DNA of 30,361 bases from JBFELO01 sp041552055 (lineage in GTDB: Bacteria; Acidobacteriota; Thermoanaerobaculia; Thermoanaerobaculales; Sulfomarinibacteraceae): assembly GCA_041552055.1 (NCBI GenBank), contig JBFELO010000048.1:1-30361 (forward strand), read 5' to 3'. Positions 1 to 8,423 of the stretch are shown piece after piece. The notes beneath the pieces were generated by a model. It was not told the origin of the DNA and did no database searches. It saw only the letters and a list, made by a program, of their open reading frames with translations. Made by a program: the position numbers and the translations under genes. Each line of letters starts with the position of its first letter. Within the stretch, counting starts at the first letter, position 1.

Positions 1-87
1 GGTTGTCCGGCACTCGATCCGATCTTCCCCTTGCCGAACGGCGACCGACCGACTATCCTGCGCCGAAACGTCGAAAGGATGGGAGCT

Positions 88-924
88 ATGTCAGGTACTG
101 TGAATCGATCGATGATCAAGGGAGTCGTGTGTGCACTGGTCGTGGTGGGACTCGCCCTCGGTGGGTCGGCGGTTGCGGCGGCGCACGATGAAGCCGGGGT
201 CCTGAGTCGCATCGTCAAGAACGGCGAGCTGCGGGTCGGGATGTCAGGGAACCAACCGCCGTTCTGCGTGAAGTCGAAGTCGGGAGAGCTGATCGGATAC
301 GAGGTGGATCTCGCCAAGCTGCTTGCGAACGCCATGGGCGTCGAGCTGAAGATCGTTGAAAAGCCGTTCGGGCAGCTGTTGGGCGCGCTCGAGGCCGGCG
401 AGGTGGACGCCGTGATGTCCGGGATGACCATGACGCCAGAGCGCAACGTCAGGGTGGCATTCGTGGGCCCGTACATCGTGTCCGGCAAGTCGATCCTCAC
501 CACCTCCGATGCGCTGGCCGCGATCGACGAGGCCAGTGACATCGATCAGGCTGACATCAGTCTCGCAGCGCTGGCCGGATCGACCAGCCAGAAGTTCGTC
601 GAGAAGCTGATTCCGAAGGCCAAGCTCACCGCTGCCGCCGACTACGACGAGGGTGTGAAGGCGGTGATGGAAGGCAATGTCGACGCCATGGTCGCGGACT
701 TTCCGATCTGCGCGCTGACGATGCTCCGCTACCCGGATGCCGGGTTGGCAACCCTCAGCAAGCCGCTCACGATCGAGCCGATCGGAATTGCCCTGCCGCC
801 GGGCGACTCCCTGCTGGTCAACATGGTGACCAACTACCTGGGAGCACTCGAGGGCACGGGCCTCCTCGAGCTCCTCGAGAAGAGGTGGTTCGAGGATGGG
901 TCCTGGCTGCTTCAGGTGCCGTGA
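88..924 (+). CDS. Periplasmic amino-acid-type substrate-binding protein (SBP_bac_3 family)
   Basis: The product is a 278-residue secreted binding protein. I chose the ATG at 88 because an AAAGGA Shine-Dalgarno lies 8 bases upstream and a typical Sec signal follows (MIKGVVCALVVVGLALGG, ending near AVAAA). The mature part has the solute-binding family 3 pattern: an N-terminal NGELRVGMSGNQPPF strand, GYEVDLAKLLANAMG, the TPERNVRVAF motif whose Arg119 would bind an amino-acid carboxylate, and an Asp in VADFP that would bind the amino group. Family knowledge points to a polar amino acid or similar ligand; which one cannot be told. No permease or ATPase gene follows. The next gene is a ligand-gated ion channel 91 bp downstream, which is an odd partner. 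The C-terminus ends normally for the family. Confidence 0.88.
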   Translation: MSGTVNRSMIKGVVCALVVVGLALGGSAVAAAHDEAGVLSRIVKNGELRVGMSGNQPPFCVKSKSGELIGYEVDLAKLLANAMGVELKIVEKPFGQLLGALEAGEVDAVMSGMTMTPERNVRVAFVGPYIVSGKSILTTSDALAAIDEASDIDQADISLAALAGSTSQKFVEKLIPKAKLTAAADYDEGVKAVMEGNVDAMVADFPICALTMLRYPDAGLATLSKPLTIEPIGIALPPGDSLLVNMVTNYLGALEGTGLLELLEKRWFEDGSWLLQVP

Positions 925-1015
925 CGTGGCAGGGGCCGGCCCGCGGATCGGGCAAAGCTCCAGCTCCCGGGCCGGTGTCCCGGCCTCGCCCCAGCCAACG
1001 GGAAGGCGACGGGGG

Positions 1016-2023
1016 ATGATCTTGCGTGCGGGTGTCCTGTTGATGCTGTCCACCCTGGTCGCGGGTCTGATGTCCGCGTCGGAGCCGGCAGGGTTCACAG
1101 GCAGCCGGCCGCACCCCGAGGGCCAGCCGACCGAGATCCAGGTTGCGGTGTACCTGATCGATGTGTCGCATATCGACGGCGCGAGGCAGGAGTTCACCGC
1201 GGACGTGTTTCTCCTGCTGAGCTGGAACGATCCGCGGCTGGCCGACGGTGCGGCCGAGGTTCGCAGATTCCCGGTGGATGAGGTGTGGAATCCCCGGATA
1301 CAGATCCTGAACCGACGAAACGTCTCGATCGGCTTTCCCGAGCTGGTGGATGTGGAGCCCGACGGCACGGTAACGCTCCGACAGAGGTACTTCGGCCAGT
1401 ACGCGGCGCCGCTCGATCTGCGGGAGTTCCCGCTCGACAGGCACACGTTCGCCATTCGTCTCGTGGTCCCCGGTTACAGCCCTGACGAAGTCGAGTTGAC
1501 AATGGATCAGAGGTTCTCGGGCGGCCCGCCGCCACGGTATTCGATCCCGGACTGGTCGCTCAGTCCGACGCGGTTTCGGCTGGAACCGTTCGCGGTCATT
1601 CCCGGCGGTCCTCGGATCGCCGGGATGGCGGCCCTGTTCGACGCCCGCCGCCACCTCGGGTTCTACGTGGGCAAGGCGTTCGTCTCAGTGGCGATCATCG
1701 TGTTCATGTCGTGGATCGTGTTCTGGATCGACCCGCAACACGTGGCCCCCAGGATCAGCGTCGCGGTGACCTCCATGCTCACGTTGGTCGCCTACCGGTT
1801 CTTGCTCGGCCAGGGCCTTCCCGCCGTGTCGTACCTGACCAGGCTCGACTACTTCCTGCTGGGCACGACGATTCTCGTGTTCCTGTCCCTGATCCAGGTC
1901 GCGTGGACCAGCGCGATGTTCGGGCGCGGGCAGGCCGAGGAGGCGCGCCGCATCGACCGATGGTCGCGTTGGTTTTTCCCGTCCGTATTCTGCGTGCTGA
2001 TCGTGATTTCGCTTCTGATCTAA
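1016..2023 (+). CDS. Pentameric ligand-gated ion channel (bacterial Cys-loop/Pro-loop receptor homologue)
   Basis: This 335-residue protein has a signal peptide (MILRAGVLLMLSTLVAGLMSA), a beta-rich extracellular domain and four membrane helices. Diagnostic features are DLREFPLD at residues 134-141 (the Pro-loop; the two Cys of animal receptors are missing, as is usual in bacteria), M1 at about 215-238, and a pore helix M2 starting at Arg246 with Ser at 2', Thr at 6' and Leu at 9'. The M2-M3 linker SYLTRLDYF closely resembles animal receptors, and M3 and a C-terminal M4 follow. The start at 1016 puts the signal peptide first; the frame is open further back, into the end of the upstream gene. 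Ligand and ion selectivity are unknown. The Pro-Arg at -1'/0' and the lack of an acidic residue there differ from cation channels. The upstream binding-protein gene is probably co-transcribed. Confidence 0.93.
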   Translation: MILRAGVLLMLSTLVAGLMSASEPAGFTGSRPHPEGQPTEIQVAVYLIDVSHIDGARQEFTADVFLLLSWNDPRLADGAAEVRRFPVDEVWNPRIQILNRRNVSIGFPELVDVEPDGTVTLRQRYFGQYAAPLDLREFPLDRHTFAIRLVVPGYSPDEVELTMDQRFSGGPPPRYSIPDWSLSPTRFRLEPFAVIPGGPRIAGMAALFDARRHLGFYVGKAFVSVAIIVFMSWIVFWIDPQHVAPRISVAVTSMLTLVAYRFLLGQGLPAVSYLTRLDYFLLGTTILVFLSLIQVAWTSAMFGRGQAEEARRIDRWSRWFFPSVFCVLIVISLLI

Positions 2024-3327
2024 CCCCCGGGACGGGCGTCGACCTCAGCTTCGCGTGCGGCCGCGACGCCGGCCTCTTCCTCGACCCGCAGCAGCACGAT
2101 ACCCCCGAGGACAAAGAACGCGATCAGCGCGACGATGCTGAGGCGGCTTTGCCCTGTGAGCTGGCTGACGACGGCGAACAGCAGGGGGCCGAAGATGCCG
2201 GCAAACTTGCCGCTCGCCCCGAAGAAGCCGAAGAACTCGGCGGTCTTGTGGCGTGGCACCATGGACGCGAAGAGCGATCGGCTGAGCGCCTGTGTCCCCC
2301 CCTGCACAGTGCCGACCATCACCGCGAGCAGGTAGAAGTGCAGCGGGGTGGTCATGAAGAATCCGAGGACGCAGATCAGCGCGTACACCGCAAGCCCGAT
2401 CAGAATCGAGCGCTTGGTGCCGATCCGCTCAGCCATCTCGCCGAAGAGGATCGCGCACGGGAAGCCCACGAACTGGGTGATGACCAGGGCGATGATCATG
2501 TGGCCGAGGTCGATTCCGATTTCATCGCCGTACGCGGTGGCCATCTTGATGATCGTGCTGATGCCGTCGTTGTAGATCCAGAAGGCGATCAAGAACAGCA
2601 GCAGGTGGCGGTAGCGGCGGATGTCGCGAAACGTGCTCGCGAGCCGGCCGAGACCGGCGGCTATGGGATTGGCCGTCGCACCCTCGAGGTGATCCGCCGG
2701 AGGCTCTGGAACGCGGCGGAGCAGCGGCACCGAGAACAGGCCCCACCAGAGCGCGACGCTGAAAAACGACGCCCGGATCGCGAAACCGGTCCCCGGCATG
2801 CCGAACAGGTGCGGCCTGAGCACCCAGAGGGCGTTGATCACGAGGAGAATGCCGCCGCCCAGGTAGCCGAGTGCGTAGCCGCGCGAAGAGACCCGGTCGA
2901 GCTCGTCAGGACCGGCCACCGACGGCAGCAACGACTCGTAGAACGCGTTGGCGCCGGCGAAACCGATGTTGGCCGTCACGAACAAGGCCGCGGCCAGCAG
3001 CCACGTGTCGTCGCCGTTGAGGGTGAACGCGGCCGTGGCCGAGATGCCGATGCCGGCAAACAGTGCGAGGAACCGCTTGCGTGTGCCCGTGAAGTCGGCG
3101 ACCGCGCCCAGCACCGGCGCTGCGAGCGAGATGAGCAGCAGGGCCAGCGCGGCCGTGTACCCCCAATACGCGGTGGCACGAGATTCGCTGACGCCGGCGG
3201 CGATCGCCAGTGAGCGGAAGAACGGCGGATACATCGCCGCCATGACCGTGGTGGCGAAAGCCGAGTTCGCCCAGTCGTACAGGCACCAGGCGCGCACGGT
3301 GCGGTGGTTGCTCGAGTTCGCCGACAT
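2020..3327 (-). CDS. MFS transporter, UMF1/Atg22-like family
   Basis: This is a 435-residue integral membrane protein with about 12 hydrophobic helices. The N-terminal block VRAWCLYDWANSAFATTV is the hallmark of the UMF1 group (vacuole effluxer Atg22-like) of the major facilitator superfamily. Later segments such as GGTQALSRSLFASMVPR, followed by FFGFFGASGKFAGIFGPL, also fit that group. The bacterial members have no firmly known substrate; yeast Atg22 exports amino acids from the vacuole. The ATG at 3327 has GGGAGGG just upstream. The stop codon overlaps that of the convergent ion-channel gene (shared bases 2020-2023), so there is no room for a terminator between them. Confidence is high for the family and low for any substrate. 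Confidence 0.9.
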   Translation of the reverse strand: MSANSSNHRTVRAWCLYDWANSAFATTVMAAMYPPFFRSLAIAAGVSESRATAYWGYTAALALLLISLAAPVLGAVADFTGTRKRFLALFAGIGISATAAFTLNGDDTWLLAAALFVTANIGFAGANAFYESLLPSVAGPDELDRVSSRGYALGYLGGGILLVINALWVLRPHLFGMPGTGFAIRASFFSVALWWGLFSVPLLRRVPEPPADHLEGATANPIAAGLGRLASTFRDIRRYRHLLLFLIAFWIYNDGISTIIKMATAYGDEIGIDLGHMIIALVITQFVGFPCAILFGEMAERIGTKRSILIGLAVYALICVLGFFMTTPLHFYLLAVMVGTVQGGTQALSRSLFASMVPRHKTAEFFGFFGASGKFAGIFGPLLFAVVSQLTGQSRLSIVALIAFFVLGGIVLLRVEEEAGVAAAREAEVDARPGG

Positions 3328-3454
3328 GGCCCTCCCGCGTCGATCGTCCGCGCAAGCATAGCCTGGACTCAGGAGATGGCGTCACGGCCTGTGGTAGGTG
3401 GTTGGTGCGACTGAGGTCCGTGTCCGATTTTGACGATCAAGACGAGCGAGTACC

Positions 3455-3488
3455 GAAGACGGATACGGAGACGGAGACGGAGACGGGA
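3455..3488. repeat. Hexanucleotide tandem repeat, GGAGAC type
   Basis: Five hexamers in a row (GAAGAC, GGATAC, then three GGAGAC) are followed by a partial sixth. The tract lies just downstream of the DUF1737-like gene. Related GGAGAC/GTCTCC tracts lie on the other side of that gene (3942-4020). Confidence 0.8.
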
Positions 3489-3515
3489 CTGCTCACGGCG
3501 CTGCGAAGTCGAGGA

Positions 3516-3821
3516 CTACCCGTGAATGCCCCCGGGAGGGGTGTACTCGAACCGATCGCTGAATGGCCGAATCGGATCGTCGACCTCGGTGAGCTCGTCG
3601 ATGAGTTCGAGGTCCTTCCGTTCATCCTCGGCCGCGTCGATGGCCTCGGTCGCGCGTTCCTCGGAGTCATCGGTCCACACCACTGCCTGGAGGAATGATC
3701 CGCCGAGGTAGAACGGGGCACCGAGTGGCTGCCATCCCTGGGAGATTCGCTCCTGGACGTCACGCACGAGACGGTCGACACTGTCCGCGTCCACGACGTC
3801 GTATCTCAGTATTGTGCTCAT
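3516..3821 (-). CDS. Small DUF1737-like protein
   Basis: A 101-residue soluble protein. The ATG at 3821 is preferred over an upstream in-frame start because GGGGAGA lies 6 bases before it. Residues 5-45 have the DUF1737 layout: a strand (RYDVVD), a helix carrying acidic and basic residues (VDRLVRDVQERISQGW), then GWQPLGAPF at 29-37. That domain has no known biochemical function. The C-terminal half is strongly acidic (DDSEERATEAIDAAEDERKD) and is probably helical, ending in a Pro/Gly-rich tail. No signal peptide or membrane helix is seen. It stands alone, flanked on both sides by GGAGAC-type repeats. The family assignment rests on the strand-helix-GWxPxG pattern only. Confidence 0.7.
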   Translation of the reverse strand: MSTILRYDVVDADSVDRLVRDVQERISQGWQPLGAPFYLGGSFLQAVVWTDDSEERATEAIDAAEDERKDLELIDELTEVDDPIRPFSDRFEYTPPGGIHG

Positions 3822-3941
3822 GGAATCTCCCCGTTTCAGTGGAACCCGCGTCCCTTGATCAATAATAGTACAGATTCGATCGAAGTCCAAGCGTAGTGTG
3901 TTGACCTGGTGCGGCCACGGAGTGCGCTCGGGCTTGGGCCC

Positions 3942-4020
3942 GTGCCCGTCTCCGTCTACCTCTCCGTGCCCGATGGGGGGCGTCGAGCTCTGATCGATCG
4001 CTGATCGGAGACGGAGCCGG
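3942..4020. repeat. Degenerate GGAGAC/GTCTCC repeat tracts
   Basis: Two short tracts, GTGCCCGTCTCCGTCTACC at 3942-3960 (continuing CTCCGTGCC) and GGAGACGGAGCCGG at 4007-4020, are related to the perfect hexamer array at 3455-3488 and face it in mixed orientation. They fill part of the 234-bp gap between the DUF1737-like and DUF5916 genes. No gene is visible in that gap. Confidence 0.6.
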
Positions 4021-4055
4021 GAACGTGTATCGGGTTGAGATACGAGAGACTCGAG

Positions 4056-6302
4056 CTACAACACCCAGGCGTATCCCAGCTTGAGGAAGAATGTACGGTC
4101 CGCCTGGGTGAAACCGGTGCCGTTGTAGGCTTCCGAGTTGTCCGAGTAGCCGACGAAGATGACCGTCTGGGGATTGACTTTGTACGAAAACAGCAACTGT
4201 GTGAACAGACGCCGCTCCCGCTCGTCGAGATCTTCGGGGTCGAGATACAGGTCGAGGTTGTAGTTGTAGTCGGTGTACTGGAGGATCGCCCGGACGAACG
4301 TTCTCGGGTTGAACTGCCAGGCGGTTTCCATCTGGGCGATGTTGGCCCGGTACAGCCAGCCCTGGTCGACGTCCATGTTCTCGTGCGTGTTGCTCGCCTC
4401 GAGGTAGAGGTGGCGACCCAGCCGGTACCAGAAGCCGGCTCTGAACTGCACCCGTTCGCCGGCTCGCGTGTTGGCGTAGTCGATCTGGTCGCCGACGATC
4501 AGGTCGAGCCAGACGTGGCTGTGCCTGTTGGGCTTGAGGCAGGCGTGGAGGAACACCTCGTCGAGATCGAATTCCTCGCCGTCGTACCCCTCCTGCTTCC
4601 GGCTCGGCCGAATGAACGAGTGCGACTGCAGGGGACCGTGGTGAATGAACATCACGGCCAGCTCGTCCTCCAGGAGATTTCCCTCCTGGTCCTCTGAAGA
4701 CGACAGCTTTGTCATGAGCTCCATCTCCGAGTACCAGCGGGACGTGCCCGGCAGCCATTTGTGGCTGAGGCCGGCCTCGGTGTGCCGGAAATCCACCCGT
4801 GGCATAAATCCGAGATCGGCGCGGAAGTCGGTGCCGATGTCGCGGTACTGCGCCCACCACCCCCAGTTGCGGGTCTCGTGCAGGTACAGCAGGTCAGCCG
4901 CCCAGTCGCCGAACGCGCCGGGCGGCTGATCGTAATCCCCTGCCACGTCATCCGGGTAGCGGGTGTTCGAGCCCAACAGCTGGAGCAGGACGCGGTCTTT
5001 CGACGACAGGCGCAGGTCGCCGTCGACACCCGCGACCCGATTGAAGTAGTCACCGCCCTCGCGGCCTGTGTAGAGAGCACCCAGGGTGTATCGCGCGCCC
5101 AGGTCGCGCTTGTACCTCGCGACCATCGACGTATTTTCGAAGTCGAAGGAGTCCGAGTCGGACTCCTGACTTCCCGGGAAGACGATGTTGGTGACCCGGT
5201 CGCTGACCACGTACGAGCCGATGGTGTGGGTCCCCTCCTTGCCGCTGATCTTCACCCCCCATGCCGGTTCCCGCATCATTCGCGTGTACACGGTGTTCAG
5301 ATTGGTCTCGAAGAAGTCTGCCGCCTCCATGAAGAACGGGCGCTTCTCCGGGAAGAACAGCTCGAACGGCTCGTTGATGTCGAGCTGTAGCGCGTCCGCC
5401 TCGACCTGTGAAAAATCGGGGTTGAGGGTGCCGCTGAGGGTGAGGTTGGGTGTGAACCCCCACCGGACGGTGAGTCCGGCCTCGATCTCACCGTCTCCCT
5501 GGTCGAGTGGTCCGTCCGGGAAGTCCTCACGCTCATCGGTACGGGCCGCGGTCAGGGTCGGCACGACTTCCAGGTTCCGGCCGGGGGTCACCCCGGCGAA
5601 GCCCTCGACCTTGATCGCCTGGCACAGGTAGCAGTTGTTGTTGCGGTCGCGCGGGAACGTCCCCATCTGGCGGAACACGTTCCTCGGGTAGCCCCGGATC
5701 GCGTCGAAGCCCCACACCTGCGGCCCCTCGGAGCGCTGGAACCTCAGAGTAGTGAACGGGACCTTGAGCTCCGCCGACCACCCCCAGTCGGTGATCCGCG
5801 CCGCCGAGGTCCAGATCCCGTCCCACGCGGTGCCGCCGTTGGGCCAGGCCTCGATTTGGTCCATCTGCACGCCGAGTGGGTTCACCACCAAGAGATAGTT
5901 GCGGCGCTCGTCGTTGAAGGTGTCGAGCACAACGCCGACCCAGTCGTCGTTCCAGGCCTCGTCGCGATCGGACAGGTGGGCGCGGATCTGCCGCGGGTCG
6001 GGATCGTAGACGCGAAAGCCGACGTACAGGTGGCGGTCGTCATGGACCAGCAGCACCTCTGTCCGCACCGGGGCATCGCTGTTGTCTCCCGGCTGGACCT
6101 CGTAGGGAAGCTCGGTCGTCCATGCGTCGAGCCACGCCGGTTCGTCGAGCACGCCGTCTACGATGAAGGGGGCGTCGGTCGAGGGGGTGGGGTGGACCGA
6201 CGCCTCGGGTGGAGACGGTTCCTGTCCCAGGGCGGGCCTGGAAAGGGTGGCCGCCTGAACCGCCGCTGACAAAGCGATCACGCAAACCCGAGGGCACCTC
6301 AA
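4056..6302 (-). CDS. CBM9-like / DUF5916 outer-membrane beta-barrel protein
   Basis: A 748-residue exported protein. After a signal peptide (ALSAAVQAATLSRPALGQE), residues ~45-220 form a carbohydrate-binding family 9-like sandwich: DGVLDEPAW, then YVGFRVYDPDP and DDWVGVVLDTFND, with the family's typical spacing. The rest is the DUF5916 region, rich in alternating hydrophobic and aromatic strands (NPDFSQVEADALQLDINEPF, then FFPEKRPFFME) and ending in a Leu after aromatic strands (FFLKLGYAWVL), as expected of an outer-membrane barrel. The family is abundant in Bacteroidota, Acidobacteriota and Gemmatimonadota; its function is unproven, with binding or passage of a polymer or glycan inferred. 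The start is a TTG with AGGA about 10 bases upstream; a GTG at 6281 is an alternative. It is divergent from the peptidase gene. Confidence 0.88.
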   Translation of the reverse strand: MRCPRVCVIALSAAVQAATLSRPALGQEPSPPEASVHPTPSTDAPFIVDGVLDEPAWLDAWTTELPYEVQPGDNSDAPVRTEVLLVHDDRHLYVGFRVYDPDPRQIRAHLSDRDEAWNDDWVGVVLDTFNDERRNYLLVVNPLGVQMDQIEAWPNGGTAWDGIWTSAARITDWGWSAELKVPFTTLRFQRSEGPQVWGFDAIRGYPRNVFRQMGTFPRDRNNNCYLCQAIKVEGFAGVTPGRNLEVVPTLTAARTDEREDFPDGPLDQGDGEIEAGLTVRWGFTPNLTLSGTLNPDFSQVEADALQLDINEPFELFFPEKRPFFMEAADFFETNLNTVYTRMMREPAWGVKISGKEGTHTIGSYVVSDRVTNIVFPGSQESDSDSFDFENTSMVARYKRDLGARYTLGALYTGREGGDYFNRVAGVDGDLRLSSKDRVLLQLLGSNTRYPDDVAGDYDQPPGAFGDWAADLLYLHETRNWGWWAQYRDIGTDFRADLGFMPRVDFRHTEAGLSHKWLPGTSRWYSEMELMTKLSSSEDQEGNLLEDELAVMFIHHGPLQSHSFIRPSRKQEGYDGEEFDLDEVFLHACLKPNRHSHVWLDLIVGDQIDYANTRAGERVQFRAGFWYRLGRHLYLEASNTHENMDVDQGWLYRANIAQMETAWQFNPRTFVRAILQYTDYNYNLDLYLDPEDLDERERRLFTQLLFSYKVNPQTVIFVGYSDNSEAYNGTGFTQADRTFFLKLGYAWVL

Positions 6303-6545
6303 CAGGTGATCATCCTGCGGCAGGCGGCCGCGGTGGTTTCTCGCAACGCTCTCTCCCCAGGGTGGTTGTACGTTGGAATCGAATCTTTGTTAACTCGCAG
6401 TGTGCTCTGTCTCATGAAACGAGAGAGTGACGATTCTTGTGGGGTCTGGGCAGGGCGCCCGCAACCCACGGCTGCGAGACCGCGTAGAATGAGGAGCCGC
6501 GCTGCCTGCCGGGGCCGCGTGCGCTTTCAAGATCAGGAGGGCAAG

Positions 6546-8423
6546 ATGCGGAGCACGTCGATTGGCAGATTGGTGTGTGTGGCAATGACGTTCGTCCTGG
6601 CGGGCGTTACCGCGGTGGGGGCGGGCTCGCCCGTGACCGAGTGGGACCTCAGCGAGATGTACAGTTCGCAGGAGGAGTTCCTCGCGGCGCGGACGGCCCT
6701 CGAGGAGCGGATCGACGGTATCGCCGCGTGCCGTGGTCGGCTCGGTGAGTCGGCGGCGGTGATGTTGGAATGCCTCGATCTCCAGGCCGAGCTGACGCGC
6801 GAGTACCGCAAACAGATCGTGTACGCGGCGCTCACGCTGGACAAGGATCTGCGCAGCGCCGACGCGCAGAAACTGCGGGCGGAGACCGAGCGCATCGGAG
6901 TGCAGTTCAGCGAGGCGACCTCGTGGGTCGAGCCGGAGGTGCTCGAGCTCGGACGAGAGAAGGTCGAGGGTTTTCTCGCCGAAGAATCCGGACTGGAGCC
7001 GTACAGCATGTTCCTGCGGGACACCGTCCGCCGCGCCGACCACACGCTGCCGCCGGAGCAGGAGGCCCTGCTGGCCAAGGTCGGTCTGATCTCGGGCAAG
7101 TTTTCCGACGTTTACGATCAGTTGACGACATCGGATCTGCCCTACCCGAAGGTCGAGCTGCCGGAGATGGAACCGCTCGAGCTCAACCAGGCGGCGTACG
7201 TGAGACTCCGGGGCAACCCCGACCGCTCGATGCGGGAGGGGATCTTCCGGGAGTTCTGGACGACGTTCGCCGGTTATGAGAACACCCTCGGTACCCTGCT
7301 CAACGCCGAGGTGCAGAAGAACTGGTTCTACGCGCAGGCGAGGGACTATCCGTCCTCACTCGCCGCCTACCTGGACAACTTCAATATCCCGGAGAGCGTC
7401 TACACCCAGCTGATCAGCGACGTGCACGCGAACCTGCCGGTGCTCTACCGGATGTTGAAGCTCAGACAGCAGATCCTCGGCCTCGAGGCCCAGGGCTACC
7501 ACGACATCTACGCCTCGATCGTGCCGTCCGTGGAGATGTCGTACCCGTGGGAGGAGTCGAAGGCGATTCTCGAGGCGGCACTGTTGCCGCTCGGCGATGA
7601 CTACGTCGCGACCATGTCCGGCGGGCTCGACTCGTGGGTCGACGTGTATCCGGCCGACGGCAAGCAGTCCGGCGCCTACAGCACCGGCGGGTGGTTCGAC
7701 GGCCACCCGTGGATCCTGATGAACTACAACGACAGCTACGACTCGATGGCGACGCTCGCGCACGAGTTCGGCCACGCCATGCACTCGTGGTCATCGAACG
7801 CGACCCAGCCGTTCCCCAAGGCCGCCTACTCGACGATGGTCGCCGAGGTGGCGTCGACGTTCAACGAGTACCTGCTGCAGCACAACCTGCTCGCGGACGA
7901 GACCGACCCCACGACGCGGCTGTTCTTCCTCGGCAGCTTTCTCGAGCGGCTGCGGCAGACCGTGTTCCGGCAGACCATGTTCGCCGAGTTCCAGCTCGAG
8001 ATCCACAAGCGTGCCGAGGCGGGCGAGACCCTGACCGGCGAGTCGATGTCCGAGCTCTACCTCGGACTGCTCAGGACGTACCATGGCCACGACCAGGGGG
8101 TGATGACGATCGACGACCTGTACGAGGTCGAGTGGTCGTTCATCCCACACTTCTACTGGGGCTTCTACGTCTACCAGTACGCCACCGGCATGGTGGCATC
8201 GATCGCGCTCGCCGAGCAGGCGGTGGCCGGGGCGTCCGGGGCGGTCGACCGCTACCTCGAGTTCCTGTCGAGCGGAGGATCCGACTACCCGATCGAGCTG
8301 CTGAAGAACGCCGGCGCCGACCTCACGACCTCGAAGCCGTTCGAGATCGCCATGGCAGCGGCGACGCGTGCGATGGACGAGATCGAGGCATTGCTGCCCG
8401 AGCTGGAGGCCGCGGACAATTAA
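6546..8423 (+). CDS. pepF: Oligoendopeptidase F-type M3 metallopeptidase with signal peptide
   Basis: A 625-residue zinc peptidase. The ATG at 6546 is set by AGGAGGG 5 bases upstream and by the signal peptide it begins (IGRLVCVAMTFVLAGVTAVGAGS). The zinc site is HEFGH at residues 406-410 (context TLAHEFGHAMHSW), with Glu434 in AEVAS as third ligand. This is the arrangement of the M3B oligoendopeptidase F family, and the length fits. Family members cleave peptides of roughly 7-17 residues. Most bacterial PepF enzymes are cytoplasmic, so the Sec signal here suggests a periplasmic or exported version. The frame is open back to 6306, but the extra N-terminus is poor in initiation signals. It is divergent from the DUF5916 gene and convergent with rmuC. 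Confidence 0.92.
   Translation: MRSTSIGRLVCVAMTFVLAGVTAVGAGSPVTEWDLSEMYSSQEEFLAARTALEERIDGIAACRGRLGESAAVMLECLDLQAELTREYRKQIVYAALTLDKDLRSADAQKLRAETERIGVQFSEATSWVEPEVLELGREKVEGFLAEESGLEPYSMFLRDTVRRADHTLPPEQEALLAKVGLISGKFSDVYDQLTTSDLPYPKVELPEMEPLELNQAAYVRLRGNPDRSMREGIFREFWTTFAGYENTLGTLLNAEVQKNWFYAQARDYPSSLAAYLDNFNIPESVYTQLISDVHANLPVLYRMLKLRQQILGLEAQGYHDIYASIVPSVEMSYPWEESKAILEAALLPLGDDYVATMSGGLDSWVDVYPADGKQSGAYSTGGWFDGHPWILMNYNDSYDSMATLAHEFGHAMHSWSSNATQPFPKAAYSTMVAEVASTFNEYLLQHNLLADETDPTTRLFFLGSFLERLRQTVFRQTMFAEFQLEIHKRAEAGETLTGESMSELYLGLLRTYHGHDQGVMTIDDLYEVEWSFIPHFYWGFYVYQYATGMVASIALAEQAVAGASGAVDRYLEFLSSGGSDYPIELLKNAGADLTTSKPFEIAMAAATRAMDEIEALLPELEAADN

Noticed and set aside
1711..3213. 500-codon plus-strand open frame opposite the MFS transporter
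   Set aside because: Antisense shadow: extremely His/Asp/Arg/Glu-rich composition and no start signals; the opposite strand has a clear UMF1 protein.
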